Assembly: GCA_021162745.1 (NCBI GenBank)
Contig: JAGGYC010000119.1
Coordinates: forward strand, 1-39,595
Direction of reading: 5' to 3'
DNA: 39,595 nucleotides
DNA from: Desulfuromonas sp.
Lineage (GTDB): Bacteria; Desulfobacterota; Desulfuromonadia; Desulfuromonadales; Desulfuromonadaceae
Made by a program: the position numbers and the translations under genes. Position 1 is the stretch's first letter; every line of letters starts with the position of its first letter. The notes under the pieces were generated by a model. It was given only the letters and a program-made list of their open reading frames with translations. It was not told where the DNA came from and ran no database searches. Shown here piece after piece: positions 1-7,714 of the stretch.

Positions 1-202
1 CGTAAGACACAATGGATGGAAGTTGAAAAGCTGATTTCTTGTAGTTAATTCGACATGTTAGCTGTTTTGAGGATTTTGCGAGGCCATCATCCTTGGCAGC
101 TTGGCTGACAAAGGATTAAATCATACATGTCAGGGTTGACGTCATAAGGATGTAATACTTTGTTAGTCAGATGTCGAAGGAAAGAATTGAATTAACAGTA
201 CG
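1..202. other. Left-edge stretch with no recognisable gene
   Basis: No convincing gene is visible. On the plus strand, frame 1 is open from the window edge to a stop at 46-48 and could be the last 15 codons of a gene entering from the left, but this is too short to identify. The rest up to the terminator at 203-236 is AT-rich and carries no RNA gene that I can recognise. Confidence 0.3.
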
Positions 203-236
203 AAAAAAAGCCTGATCATCAGATCAGGCTTTTTTT
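203..236. terminator. Bidirectional intrinsic terminator
   Basis: A perfect 8-bp stem (210-217 with 222-229, GCCTGATC/GATCAGGC) has a four-base loop. Seven A lie on its left and seven T on its right, so it can end transcription in both directions. On the minus strand it lies just beyond the 3' end of the tRNA-Gly gene; on the plus strand it would stop anything entering from the left. Confidence 0.85.
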
Positions 237-243
237 CATATAA

Positions 244-318
<75 letters not shown>

Positions 319-357
319 ACATTGCTGTGTTTTTTGTAACTCGTTGAAGCGGAACTA

Positions 358-386
358 GTTATAACGAAAGGCTCCCGTGAAGTCAA
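358..386 (-). promoter_or_regulatory. Promoter of the tRNA-Gly gene
   Basis: On the minus strand TTGACT (386-381) and TATAAC (363-358) are separated by exactly 17 bases. This matches the sigma-70 consensus at 5/6 positions in each box. It lies about 40 bases upstream of the tRNA 5' end, as expected for a short leader. Confidence 0.65.
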
Positions 387-517
387 ACTTTTTTTCGCAT
401 TATTTTTTATTCTTCGTCCGCTTTTTGAACCGGCAGAAAGTGATGGTATGATTCTAATTCCAGGAGGCTGTCGGACGTTACAAGAATCTACTGCAACCAA
501 CAACTTTGGACACCACT

Positions 518-2347
518 ATGATTGAATATACCGTCGCCCTGCTTGCTTCCATCTTTGTAATCAGCAGCCTGTGCCAATGGCTGGCCTGGCGCGTTAAACT
601 ACCGGCAATCATCTTTCTGCTGCTGACCGGCCTGCTGGTCGGCCCCGTCTTGCAACTGTTCTCTCCCGATAAAATCCTGGGCGACCTGCTGTTTCCGTTC
701 GTCTCGCTGTCCGTAGCCGTCATCTTGTTTGAGGGCAGCCTGACCCTGAAATTTCGCGAGATCAAGGGGATGCATCTGGTGGTACGTAACATGGTGTCAT
801 TCGGCATGCTGATCACCTGGCTGACCACCACTATCGCCACCCGTCTGGTACTCCATTTAAGCTGGGAGCTGAGTTTTCTGTTCGGTGCCATCTCAGTGGT
901 CACTGGACCAACGGTGATCGCTCCCATGCTGCGCACCGTGCGACCCACGGCATCCGTAGCCAACATATTGCGCTGGGAAGGGATCGTCATCGACCCCATC
1001 GGCGCCTCACTTGCGGTTCTGGTCTATGAATTTATCATTGCCGGAGGTGGCCATGCAGCCCTGGGCCACACCCTGCTCAGTTTTGGCCGTATTGTACTGG
1101 TGGGCTTTATCGTCGGTGCCGCCGGCGGCTACGGCTTCGGCCTCTGTCTGCGCCGCCACCGGCTGCCGGAATACCTGCACAACACCACGACCCTGGCGTT
1201 GGTGGTCGGCACCTTTGCCCTGTCCAATCTGCTGCAAGCGGAATCGGGTCTGGTCACCGTCACCGTGCTGGGGATGTGGCTGGCCAACATGCCCGACGTT
1301 GACATGGAGGAGATCCTCGATTTCAAGGAAAGCCTGAGCATCCTGCTCATCTCGCTGCTATTCATCATTTTGGCGGCACGCCTCGACTTCGCCACCTTCC
1401 GGCAACTGGGCTGGCCGGCGCTGTATATCTTTTTAGCCATTCAATTTCTGGCCCGGCCATTGAACATTATGCTGTCAGCGCTGGGCTCCAGCCTCAACTG
1501 GCCGGAGCGTCACCTGCTGGCATGGATCGCCCCGCGAGGGATTATCGCCGCCGCAGTGTCGGCGTTATTTGCGCTCCATCTGGAGCAGGCGGGTTTTGCC
1601 GATGCCGAACTGCTGGTGCCACTGACCTTTATGGTGATCATCGGCACCGTCCTTCTTCAGAGCGCCACCGCCCGGCCCATCGCCCTGTGGCTGGGGGTGG
1701 CCGAACCGGAACCACGCGGTTTTCTGCTCATCGGCGCCAATAGCGTGGCACGCGCCATCGGCAAAGCACTGATGGACAACGGCTTTCGGGTACGGTTGGC
1801 CGATCCGAGCTGGGAAAAGATCTCCAATACACGGATGGAGGGACTGCCCACCTACTTCGGCAACCCGATCTCCGAACACGCCGACCGCCATCTCGACATG
1901 GTGGGACTGGGAAGGATGCTGGCCCTGACCAGCCATGAATCCTATAACGTCAATGCAGCCATGCACTATCGGATTGATCTGGGAGCGGAGAACATCTTCT
2001 CAATACAAAACCGTGCCGACAGCGAACAGTCGGACAAGATGAAGGTGGGAAGCAAAGATCGAGGGCAACGGCTGTTTGGTGAGGAGATCACCTACTGCCA
2101 GCTCAGTCGACTACTGGAACAGGGCGGTGAGATCCACACCACCAAACTCACCGACACGTTCAGCTTTGAGCAATGGCAGAAACAACAGATGCCGGACACC
2201 ATTGCTCTGTTTGCCATCGACCCAAAAGACAACCTGCGCATCTTCACCGTTGAATACCAGCTACAACCGCAGCCGGGCTGGAAAATCATCAGCCTGATGC
2301 CGCCAGGATTCTGCATCACCACAGAACCGCTGAGTACTAGTGGTTAA
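518..2347 (+). CDS. CPA1-type Na+(K+)/H+ antiporter with C-terminal TrkA-N-like domain
   Basis: Predicted inner-membrane cation/proton antiporter of 609 residues. Residues 1 to about 390 form a run of about 12 hydrophobic segments typical of the CPA1/NhaP family, including the early stretch FEGSLTLKFREIKG. From about residue 401 a soluble domain begins with GFLLIGANSVARAIG, a degenerate Rossmann glycine motif like the TrkA-N/RCK regulatory domains that bind nucleotides and gate transport. I chose ATG 518; a TTG at 506 is also in frame, and neither has a good Shine-Dalgarno (an AGGAGG near 462-467 is too far upstream). The gene converges on ilvY with a 6-base gap and no obvious terminator. The transported ion cannot be read from sequence. 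Confidence 0.85.
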   Translation: MIEYTVALLASIFVISSLCQWLAWRVKLPAIIFLLLTGLLVGPVLQLFSPDKILGDLLFPFVSLSVAVILFEGSLTLKFREIKGMHLVVRNMVSFGMLITWLTTTIATRLVLHLSWELSFLFGAISVVTGPTVIAPMLRTVRPTASVANILRWEGIVIDPIGASLAVLVYEFIIAGGGHAALGHTLLSFGRIVLVGFIVGAAGGYGFGLCLRRHRLPEYLHNTTTLALVVGTFALSNLLQAESGLVTVTVLGMWLANMPDVDMEEILDFKESLSILLISLLFIILAARLDFATFRQLGWPALYIFLAIQFLARPLNIMLSALGSSLNWPERHLLAWIAPRGIIAAAVSALFALHLEQAGFADAELLVPLTFMVIIGTVLLQSATARPIALWLGVAEPEPRGFLLIGANSVARAIGKALMDNGFRVRLADPSWEKISNTRMEGLPTYFGNPISEHADRHLDMVGLGRMLALTSHESYNVNAAMHYRIDLGAENIFSIQNRADSEQSDKMKVGSKDRGQRLFGEEITYCQLSRLLEQGGEIHTTKLTDTFSFEQWQKQQMPDTIALFAIDPKDNLRIFTVEYQLQPQPGWKIISLMPPGFCITTEPLSTSG

Positions 2348-2353
2348 ACTTAC

Positions 2354-3238
2354 CTAACCCACCAGCTCTGCGGCCAACTGCCAGAAAGCGCGTACACTCG
2401 GCAACTGTAGGGCGGAACGGTTGCAACACAACCCTACCTCATAGGATTCCAGCACCGGTGCATGCTCAATCACCCGCACCTCGTCGCGCAGCGGGCTGCG
2501 CTCCCACACCAGTTTTGGTACCACACCGATGCCGCCGCCCATCCGCACCAGTGCGATCAGGGCTTCGTTGCCCGACACCTCTGAGCTGATGTTGGCCCGC
2601 ACCCGGTTCTGCTTCAACCACTGATCCACCCGCTCGCGCGACAGGCCATGCTGGGGCAGCACCAACTCGGCCACGGCCAGATCCAACTCGCCGTCCCGGC
2701 GCGGGTCAAGAGTCGGGTCGACCTCGGCCGGAGCAATAAACACCAGCGGCGTGGTGGTCAGCGGCAGCAGTTCCAGTTGCGCCCGCCCCCGCGTCGGCAA
2801 CGCCGCCACCGCCAGGTCGATCTCGCCGCTACGCACCTGGGCCACCGCCTGCTCCGCCGCCCCGGTGCGCAACTCCAGCTGCACCCGGGGATAGAGATTA
2901 CGGTACCGCTCCAACACCTTGGGCAGAATACTGTACACTGCCGTGATCGAAGCATAGAGGGACAGGCTACCGCTCACGGTCTGCTCCTCGCGCAACTGAT
3001 GCTTGAAGCTGCGCCACTGCTGCACCGTATCGCGTGCATAGCGGCGAAACTGCTCCCCGGCAGCAGACAGGCGCACCGTGCGGTTATCGCGCACAAACAA
3101 CGGCTGCTCCACCTGTTCCTCCAGGCGCTGAATGGTGCGGGTCAAGGCCGAAGGGCTCAGATGGCACAACTGACTGGCGCGACCGAAATGGAGCTGTTCA
3201 GCCACCACCAAAAACACTTCCAATTCGCGTATATCCAT
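2354..3238 (-). CDS. ilvY: LysR-type activator of ilvC (IlvY)
   Basis: LysR-family transcription factor of 294 residues. The N-terminal helix-turn-helix (about residues 1-60) includes HFGRASQLCHLSPSALTRTI and PLFVRDNRTV. These closely resemble E. coli IlvY, where the corresponding segment is PLFVRDNRTV. The remainder is a periplasmic-binding-protein-like effector domain. IlvY binds acetolactate or acetohydroxybutyrate and activates ilvC, and here the gene is divergent from ilvC across a 187-base intergenic region, the arrangement known from Enterobacteria. Family assignment plus context makes the specific name secure. Its own promoter must overlap the operator region. Confidence 0.93.
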   Translation of the reverse strand: MDIRELEVFLVVAEQLHFGRASQLCHLSPSALTRTIQRLEEQVEQPLFVRDNRTVRLSAAGEQFRRYARDTVQQWRSFKHQLREEQTVSGSLSLYASITAVYSILPKVLERYRNLYPRVQLELRTGAAEQAVAQVRSGEIDLAVAALPTRGRAQLELLPLTTTPLVFIAPAEVDPTLDPRRDGELDLAVAELVLPQHGLSRERVDQWLKQNRVRANISSEVSGNEALIALVRMGGGIGVVPKLVWERSPLRDEVRVIEHAPVLESYEVGLCCNRSALQLPSVRAFWQLAAELVG

Positions 3239-3280
3239 ACTCTCTGCCTCTATTGTTTATCAAGCTGTGTGCCATAAGAA

Positions 3281-3295
3281 TTGCGCAATACGCAA
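3281..3295. promoter_or_regulatory. Probable IlvY operator (LysR box)
   Basis: TTGCG-N5-CGCAA is a perfect inverted repeat and fits the LysR T-N11-A rule (T3282, A3294). It sits between the divergent ilvY and ilvC genes, just upstream of the likely ilvC -35 element. A further half-site-like ACGCAA lies at 3321-3326. In E. coli IlvY binds tandem operators in this interval, so the location fits; binding itself is inferred. Confidence 0.6.
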
Positions 3296-3317
3296 CACAA
3301 TATGCACAACAAATCAA

Positions 3318-3346
3318 TTTACGCAATAGTACAAATCCGCTAAAGT
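3318..3346 (+). promoter_or_regulatory. Candidate ilvC promoter
   Basis: TTTACG (3318-3323) and TAAAGT (3341-3346) are spaced by 17 bases. Both boxes are imperfect (4/6), as expected for an activator-dependent promoter, and the LysR box lies immediately upstream. Transcription would start near 3353, leaving a leader of about 70 bases. Confidence 0.4.
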
Positions 3347-3425
3347 GCGTTAAGCTATCAAATTCCGTAGCAGCGAACCGCTTTTACAGGCGTTTTTTTC
3401 ACACATACTTTTGAGGAGAACCACC

Positions 3426-4898
3426 ATGGGTCAAAACTACTTCAACACCCTCCCCCTGCGTCGCAAACTGGATGAGCTCGGCACCTGCCGTTTCATGGAC
3501 GCTTCTGAGTTTGCCAACGGCTGCGAGTACGCCAAAGGCAAGAAGATTGTTATCGTCGGTTGTGGCGCTCAAGGTCTCAACCAGGGCCTCAATATGCGTG
3601 ACAGCGGTCTCGACGTAGCGTACACCCTGCGTAAGGAAGCGATCGCTGAAAAGCGTCAGTCTTTCCTCAACGCTACTGAAAACGGTTTCACCGTCGGCAG
3701 CTACGAAGAGCTGCTCCCTACCGCTGACATCGTTATGAACCTGGCTCCAGACAAGCAACACACCGATGTCGTCAACACCGTTGTACCGATGATGCAAGAA
3801 GGCGCAGTATTCTCCTACGCTCACGGCTTCAACATTGTTGAAGAAGGCACCGAGATCCGCAAAGATCTCACCGTTATCATGGTTGCTCCAAAGTGCCCCG
3901 GTTCTGAAGTACGCGCCGAGTACGTGCGTGGATTCGGCGTGCCGACCCTGATCGCTGTTCACGGCGAAAACGATCCTAAAGGTGATGGCCTTGATCTGGC
4001 TAAAGCCCTGTGCTGCGCTCAAGGTGGCAACCGCGCCGGCGTTCTTGAGTCCTCATTTGTAGCTGAAGTTAAGTCCGACCTGATGGGCGAGCAAACCATC
4101 CTCTGCGGCATGCTGCAAGCGGGTGCCCTGCTGTGCTTCGATAAAATGGTTGAGAACGACATCGACGCCCCTTACGCCGTACAACTGATTCAGTACGGTT
4201 GGGAGACCATCACCGAGGCCCTCAAGCACGGTGGCATCACCAACATGATGGATCGCCTCTCCAACCCGGCCAAGCTGGAAGCGTTTGAGCTGGCTGAAGA
4301 GTTGAAAGAGATCATGCGCCCACTGTTCCAAAAGCACATGGACGACATCATCACCGGCGTATTCTCCTCCACCATGATGGAAGACTGGGCCAACGATGAC
4401 ATCAACCTGCTGACCTGGCGTGAGCAGACCGGCGAAACCGCTTTTGAAAAAACGGCTGCTGCCGGCGAGATCTCCGAGCAAGAGTATTTCGACAAAGCGA
4501 TCCTGATGGTGTCCATGGTTAAAGCCGGCGTTGAGCTGGCCTTCGAGAGCATGGTTGAAGTGGGTATCGAGCCTGAGTCGGCCTACTATGAGTCCCTGCA
4601 CGAGACTCCGCTCATCGCCAACACCATCGCCCGCAAGAAACTGTACGAGATGAACCGCGTCATCTCCGACACTGCCGAGTACGGCTGCTACCTGTTTGCC
4701 CACGCCTGTGTACCGCTGCTGGGAGACTTCATGGCCAGCATCAACACCGACGTCATCGGCAAAGGTCTGGCGTCAACCGACACCAGCGTCGACAACAGCA
4801 CCCTGGTGCGCGTCAACGCTGAGATCCGCGATCACTACATCGAAGAGATCGGTGAAGAGCTGCGTGCGGCCATGAGCGGCATGAAGGCGATTGTTTAA
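3426..4898 (+). CDS. ilvC: Ketol-acid reductoisomerase, class II (long form)
   Basis: Converts 2-acetolactate and 2-aceto-2-hydroxybutyrate to dihydroxy acids with NADPH and Mg2+, the second common step of isoleucine, valine and leucine synthesis; cytoplasmic. The product is 490 residues, matching the long enterobacterial class II enzyme rather than the ~330-residue class I form. The NADPH motif GCGAQG is at residues 45-50. Blocks such as [39 protein letters not shown] and YYESLHE(T)[10 protein letters not shown] match E. coli IlvC closely. ATG 3426 is preceded by GAGGAGA (3413-3419), which fixes the start. It pairs with the divergent activator ilvY and is followed by a strong terminator, so it is probably monocistronic. 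Confidence 0.97.
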   Translation: MGQNYFNTLPLRRKLDELGTCRFMDASEFANGCEYAKGKKIVIVGCGAQGLNQGLNMRDSGLDVAYTLRKEAIAEKRQSFLNATENGFTVGSYEELLPTADIVMNLAPDKQHTDVVNTVVPMMQEGAVFSYAHGFNIVEEGTEIRKDLTVIMVAPKCPGSEVRAEYVRGFGVPTLIAVHGENDPKGDGLDLAKALCCAQGGNRAGVLESSFVAEVKSDLMGEQTILCGMLQAGALLCFDKMVENDIDAPYAVQLIQYGWETITEALKHGGITNMMDRLSNPAKLEAFELAEELKEIMRPLFQKHMDDIITGVFSSTMMEDWANDDINLLTWREQTGETAFEKTAAAGEISEQEYFDKAILMVSMVKAGVELAFESMVEVGIEPESAYYESLHETPLIANTIARKKLYEMNRVISDTAEYGCYLFAHACVPLLGDFMASINTDVIGKGLASTDTSVDNSTLVRVNAEIRDHYIEEIGEELRAAMSGMKAIV

Positions 4899-4931
4899 TC
4901 CTCGTCTTTCTGCATAACGCTAAACAACAAA

Positions 4932-4964
4932 AGGCCGTCTGCAACGGATGCAGGCGGCCTTTTT
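4932..4964 (+). terminator. Intrinsic terminator of ilvC
   Basis: A 12-bp stem (4932-4943 with 4949-4960, one G-U wobble) has a five-base loop and a T run. Its stem core GGCCGTCTGCA recurs in the terminators at 6365-6397 and 13296-13328. Confidence 0.9.
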
Positions 4965-5058
4965 AGTTCTGCACCGCCCTCCCCCTTGCACTTCCTGATT
5001 AACCACATTAGAGTAAGCAATTCACGTTAACCCTTCACCGATAAAGGAACTACACATC

Positions 5059-6333
5059 ATGGGTCTGTTTCGTCGCCTTTTTGCCAAATCGAACGATCTT
5101 GCTGCTTTGCGTAAAGCGATCTCACAGCAACGCTATGCCGATGCCCTGTTGGTTGCTGAAGAACTTTATGACACTGAACTCAGTGATGAGGAACATAATG
5201 AAGTGCAAACTCTCGCCGCTACGGCTGGTGATACTCTGGCGAAAATCAATCTGGAAGAGGGTCTATTTTTAGTACATGATAACCAGCACCAACGTGCCAC
5301 TGATCATTTACAGCTGGCCCAGCAACAAGCAGTATCAACCGAAATCAAAAAAGCAATCGATGACGCCCTGAGCAACATCGATACACCACAACCCGTGTCA
5401 GCATCCCCTTCAAACTTCAACGCCAGTGCCTGTAATAGCTGCAGCAGCTGTGGGCCGCAGGAAGATCAGGACGCTTCCGCAATTGATGAAGGTGATCACC
5501 CCGACTTTGATTCGCAACTGGAGTTAACGCTGGTCAGCTACCCGAAGGAGTTGGCCGATCGTTACCTGAAAAAGAGCCCTGCTTTTTTACAAGCCTTTAT
5601 GCTGGCCCATCAAGGAGAAGATCGCCAGGCTCTGGAACATCTCGGCAAACTACCCATCAGCGAGCAGGATGATCTGTTTGACTTTGAGCTGGGTTCACTG
5701 ATGGCACGCCACGGACACGAGGCTAAGGCATGCAATGCCATGAGGTCGTGCCTTAAGCAAAACCCTGATCACCTGCTGGCCGCAGAAACCCTGGTGCTGT
5801 TATTGGTCGGGATGAAAAAAAATGATCAGGCGCTTGAACTGGTGCTGCAGATGTTGCTGGAGGAACGTGATGCTGCTTTTTGCCATGCCCAACTGGCCAC
5901 GCTATACCATATTCAACAAGACGATGAGCTTGCCCTCAGCCATTGCCTTCAAGCCATTGATGCCGGTCACGACGATCCGCGCGTTATACTGCTCGGTGCC
6001 ACGCTACTGGAGCGAAATAACCAACTAGAACAGGCTGAAGCGTTATACGCCAAGATCCCCGGCGGCGGTGGCTGTAGTGGTGGCCCGAATCTTTATCTGG
6101 CCGAATTTTTATTGCGTCAAAAAAGAGAGTTACGCCGGATTCTCGATGCCTTTAACAATGCCTGCCGCCAGGAACCCGACAACCCGCGCTGGCAGTTGCG
6201 GGTGGCACAGACCTATCTGGCGCGAGGATGGAAGAAAAAAGGGATCAATCTGCTGCAAACGGTGGTCAGCGATCCACGCCTGAGTGATGAACTACGTGAG
6301 GAAGGTCAAGCGTTGCTATCACAACAGAGTTAG
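5059..6333 (+). CDS. TPR-like repeat protein with cysteine motif, function unknown
   Basis: A 424-residue, probably cytoplasmic protein without signal peptide. Helical repeats with TPR-like spacing run through residues 1-110 and 150-420, for example DLFDFELGSLMARHGHEAKA, HAQLATLYHIQQDDELALSH and NPRWQLRVAQTYLARGWKKK. Between the two helical halves is a low-complexity linker carrying three cysteines, C125, C128 and C131 (CNSCSSCG), and a Gly-rich GGGGCSGG at 335-342. These could bind a metal or form disulfides, but no known cluster motif is matched. ATG 5059 has AAGGA upstream (5044-5048). The gene stands alone between two terminators. I do not recognise a named family, and TPR scaffolding of a protein complex is the only supportable guess. 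Confidence 0.7.
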   Translation: MGLFRRLFAKSNDLAALRKAISQQRYADALLVAEELYDTELSDEEHNEVQTLAATAGDTLAKINLEEGLFLVHDNQHQRATDHLQLAQQQAVSTEIKKAIDDALSNIDTPQPVSASPSNFNASACNSCSSCGPQEDQDASAIDEGDHPDFDSQLELTLVSYPKELADRYLKKSPAFLQAFMLAHQGEDRQALEHLGKLPISEQDDLFDFELGSLMARHGHEAKACNAMRSCLKQNPDHLLAAETLVLLLVGMKKNDQALELVLQMLLEERDAAFCHAQLATLYHIQQDDELALSHCLQAIDAGHDDPRVILLGATLLERNNQLEQAEALYAKIPGGGGCSGGPNLYLAEFLLRQKRELRRILDAFNNACRQEPDNPRWQLRVAQTYLARGWKKKGINLLQTVVSDPRLSDELREEGQALLSQQS

Positions 6334-6364
6334 TTTTATCCCCTTCTGCATAAGCTGAATGACA

Positions 6365-6401
6365 AAAGGCCGTCTGCATCACATGCAAACGGCCTTTTAT
6401 T
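6365..6401. terminator. Bidirectional terminator between convergent genes
   Basis: A 15-base stem (6365-6379 with 6383-6397, one mismatch) has a three-base loop. A-rich sequence lies on the left and TTTT plus T-rich sequence on the right. It serves the TPR gene on the plus strand and the flavin-barrel gene ending at 6428 on the minus strand. The stem shares GGCCGTCTGCA with the ilvC terminator. Confidence 0.85.
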
Positions 6402-6427
6402 TTATACTTACAACACGTTGAAGCTGT

Positions 6428-6805
6428 TTATACGAGTTTTTCCGAGCCGGAGTAAATCTCCTCCACCACAATAGCAACGGCGGCATGACCGGGGTGCTTC
6501 TCGGGATTCCACTCTTTCATATCATCAAAAATTGGACCGTTCTGATGATACTCCAGACGACCTTTGACCTGGTAGGCTTTATCTTCGTCGGTAATGAACA
6601 GAAACGAACCAACGCTACCGGACTGAATATTGGCACGGGTTTTATCGAAGTAATTGTCAGCGACAACGAAGCGCTCATCGCCATAGCGAGCAACGCAGGT
6701 TGCATAGATACTGTTTGGAACACTATTCTGATCTACGGTGGTAAGAATAACAGCGCCCGCATGATTATCCCAGGCTGTGATTACGGATTCAGGTATCTTG
6801 GCCAT
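6428..6805 (-). CDS. Pyridoxamine 5'-phosphate oxidase-like flavin-binding protein
   Basis: A small 125-residue split-barrel protein of the PNPOx-like/FMN-binding superfamily. Features seen are an N-terminal helix (SVITAWDN), the strand HAGAVILTTVDQNSVPNSIYA, a central VADNYFDKTRANIQ, typical for the flavin-phosphate-binding turn, and GSFLFITDEDKAYQVKGRLEYH. Proteins of this size usually bind FMN or F420/haem as homodimers and serve as reductases or stress proteins. The substrate cannot be told, and it is not the biosynthetic PdxH, which is longer. The start is supported by GAGGAG at 6813-6818 on the minus strand. It lies convergent to the TPR gene and divergent from the exported protein at 7048. 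Confidence 0.8.
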   Translation of the reverse strand: MAKIPESVITAWDNHAGAVILTTVDQNSVPNSIYATCVARYGDERFVVADNYFDKTRANIQSGSVGSFLFITDEDKAYQVKGRLEYHQNGPIFDDMKEWNPEKHPGHAAVAIVVEEIYSGSEKLV

Positions 6806-6842
6806 TTTTCAACTCCTCAATTAAATAACATGAAACAAACAA

Positions 6843-6859
6843 TCCTGACGGGGTCAGGA
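6843..6859. repeat. Inverted repeat upstream of the flavin-barrel gene
   Basis: TCCTGAC-GGG-GTCAGGA is a perfect 7-bp inverted repeat, 38 bases upstream of the ATG at 6805 on the minus strand. It could be a regulator binding site or a leader hairpin. Nothing in the sequence decides between these. Confidence 0.4.
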
Positions 6860-7047
6860 CAACAATAAAGCTGAAGCTGGTCGATTTTAAACCAGGTTGT
6901 TCAGCGCGATGAATTATAGACACTTCGGCCACAAAAAGAAAGCGATGCTCACGTTGAAAACATTAATACCTCGATACGTAGGATTGTTTCTTCTTGAACC
7001 AGAATAGGATATTATCGGACCATCACTTGTGAGATAAAGGAGTTTTT

Positions 7048-7485
7048 ATGCACCGTTTGTGGAAAATCATTATTAGCGTGGGATTGTTTTTACTTCTGGC
7101 GACTCCCGCCTGTGCGGCTCTGACAGATGTGTTGTCTGAAATGAATCTTCGTGCCCAGGCCGATGCACACGATTTCAGTGTCCGCCTCAGCTCCCGTTTC
7201 GGCGTACCGGAGGTAGAAATCCATTCGCTGTTACGCCAAGTTAAGGCTCCTGCTGATGCGTTTATGTGCCTGCAGTTGAGCCATATGACCGGTTATGCCC
7301 CCCGGCGCGTTGTTGAGGTACACCAGCGCCATCAAAACAAGAGCTGGGGGGTGATCGCCCGCCAACTGGGAATTAAACCGGGCTCGGCAGCATTCCATCA
7401 GATTAAACAGGGCCATTTTGATTTTTATGCAGCAACAGGGAAAAAGAACAACAAGGGAACAAAAAAACAGAAAAAACAAAAGTGA
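7048..7485 (+). CDS. Small exported protein, function unknown
   Basis: A 145-residue protein with a clear Sec signal peptide: MHRLWK, a hydrophobic core, then a probable cleavage after residue 23 (ACA|AL). The mature part contains WGVIARQLGIKPGSAAFHQI, a motif I have the impression of having seen in other small exported deltaproteobacterial proteins, and ends in a very Lys-rich tail (GKKNNKGTKKQKKQK). ATG 7048 is preceded by AAAGGAG. It is followed by a 15-bp perfect hairpin and lies upstream of the diguanylate cyclase, though a separate promoter for that gene argues against one operon. No function can be assigned; periplasmic location is inferred. Confidence 0.7.
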   Translation: MHRLWKIIISVGLFLLLATPACAALTDVLSEMNLRAQADAHDFSVRLSSRFGVPEVEIHSLLRQVKAPADAFMCLQLSHMTGYAPRRVVEVHQRHQNKSWGVIARQLGIKPGSAAFHQIKQGHFDFYAATGKKNNKGTKKQKKQK

Positions 7486-7491
7486 CAACAC

Positions 7492-7527
7492 GACATCGTC
7501 GATCCGGGCTTTCGGATCGACGATGTC
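7492..7527 (+). terminator. Long perfect hairpin after the exported-protein gene
   Basis: A 15-bp perfect stem (7492-7506 with 7513-7527) closes a GGCTTT loop and begins 6 bases after the stop codon. There is no T tract downstream, so it is not a classical intrinsic terminator. It may still stabilise the 3' end of the message or act as a terminator with help. Confidence 0.55.
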
Positions 7528-7568
7528 CGTTAAAGCAAGAGGAAAAAAAGCCCCCATAAAGCAATCCG

Positions 7569-7598
7569 TTGCAACAGCGATACAATCTTTGCTATAGT
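7569..7598 (+). promoter_or_regulatory. Candidate promoter of the diguanylate cyclase gene
   Basis: TTGCAA (7569-7574) and TATAGT (7593-7598) are separated by 18 bases, 117 bases upstream of the ATG. The -10 box matches at 5/6 and the -35 at 4/6. Confidence 0.4.
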
Positions 7599-7714
7599 CA
7601 GAAACTGATATATAGCTCCTCATCTGGGCCACGCAATTGACCAGAATCAGGGGAATTACAGTGATCATCCCCCCCCTGTCACTTTAAAAATCCACACCTA
7701 AAGGGAGAAGGACA

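Noticed and set aside
136-162. TTGACG ... TAATAC as a promoter
   Set aside because: The spacer is 11 bases, too short, and no gene follows before the terminator at 203.
478-999. Long minus-strand frame opposite the antiporter gene, and similar long antisense frames over ilvC, htpG, mscS and rnfC
   Set aside because: They mirror strongly coding plus or minus genes, lack RBS and domain content, and are shadows of codon bias.
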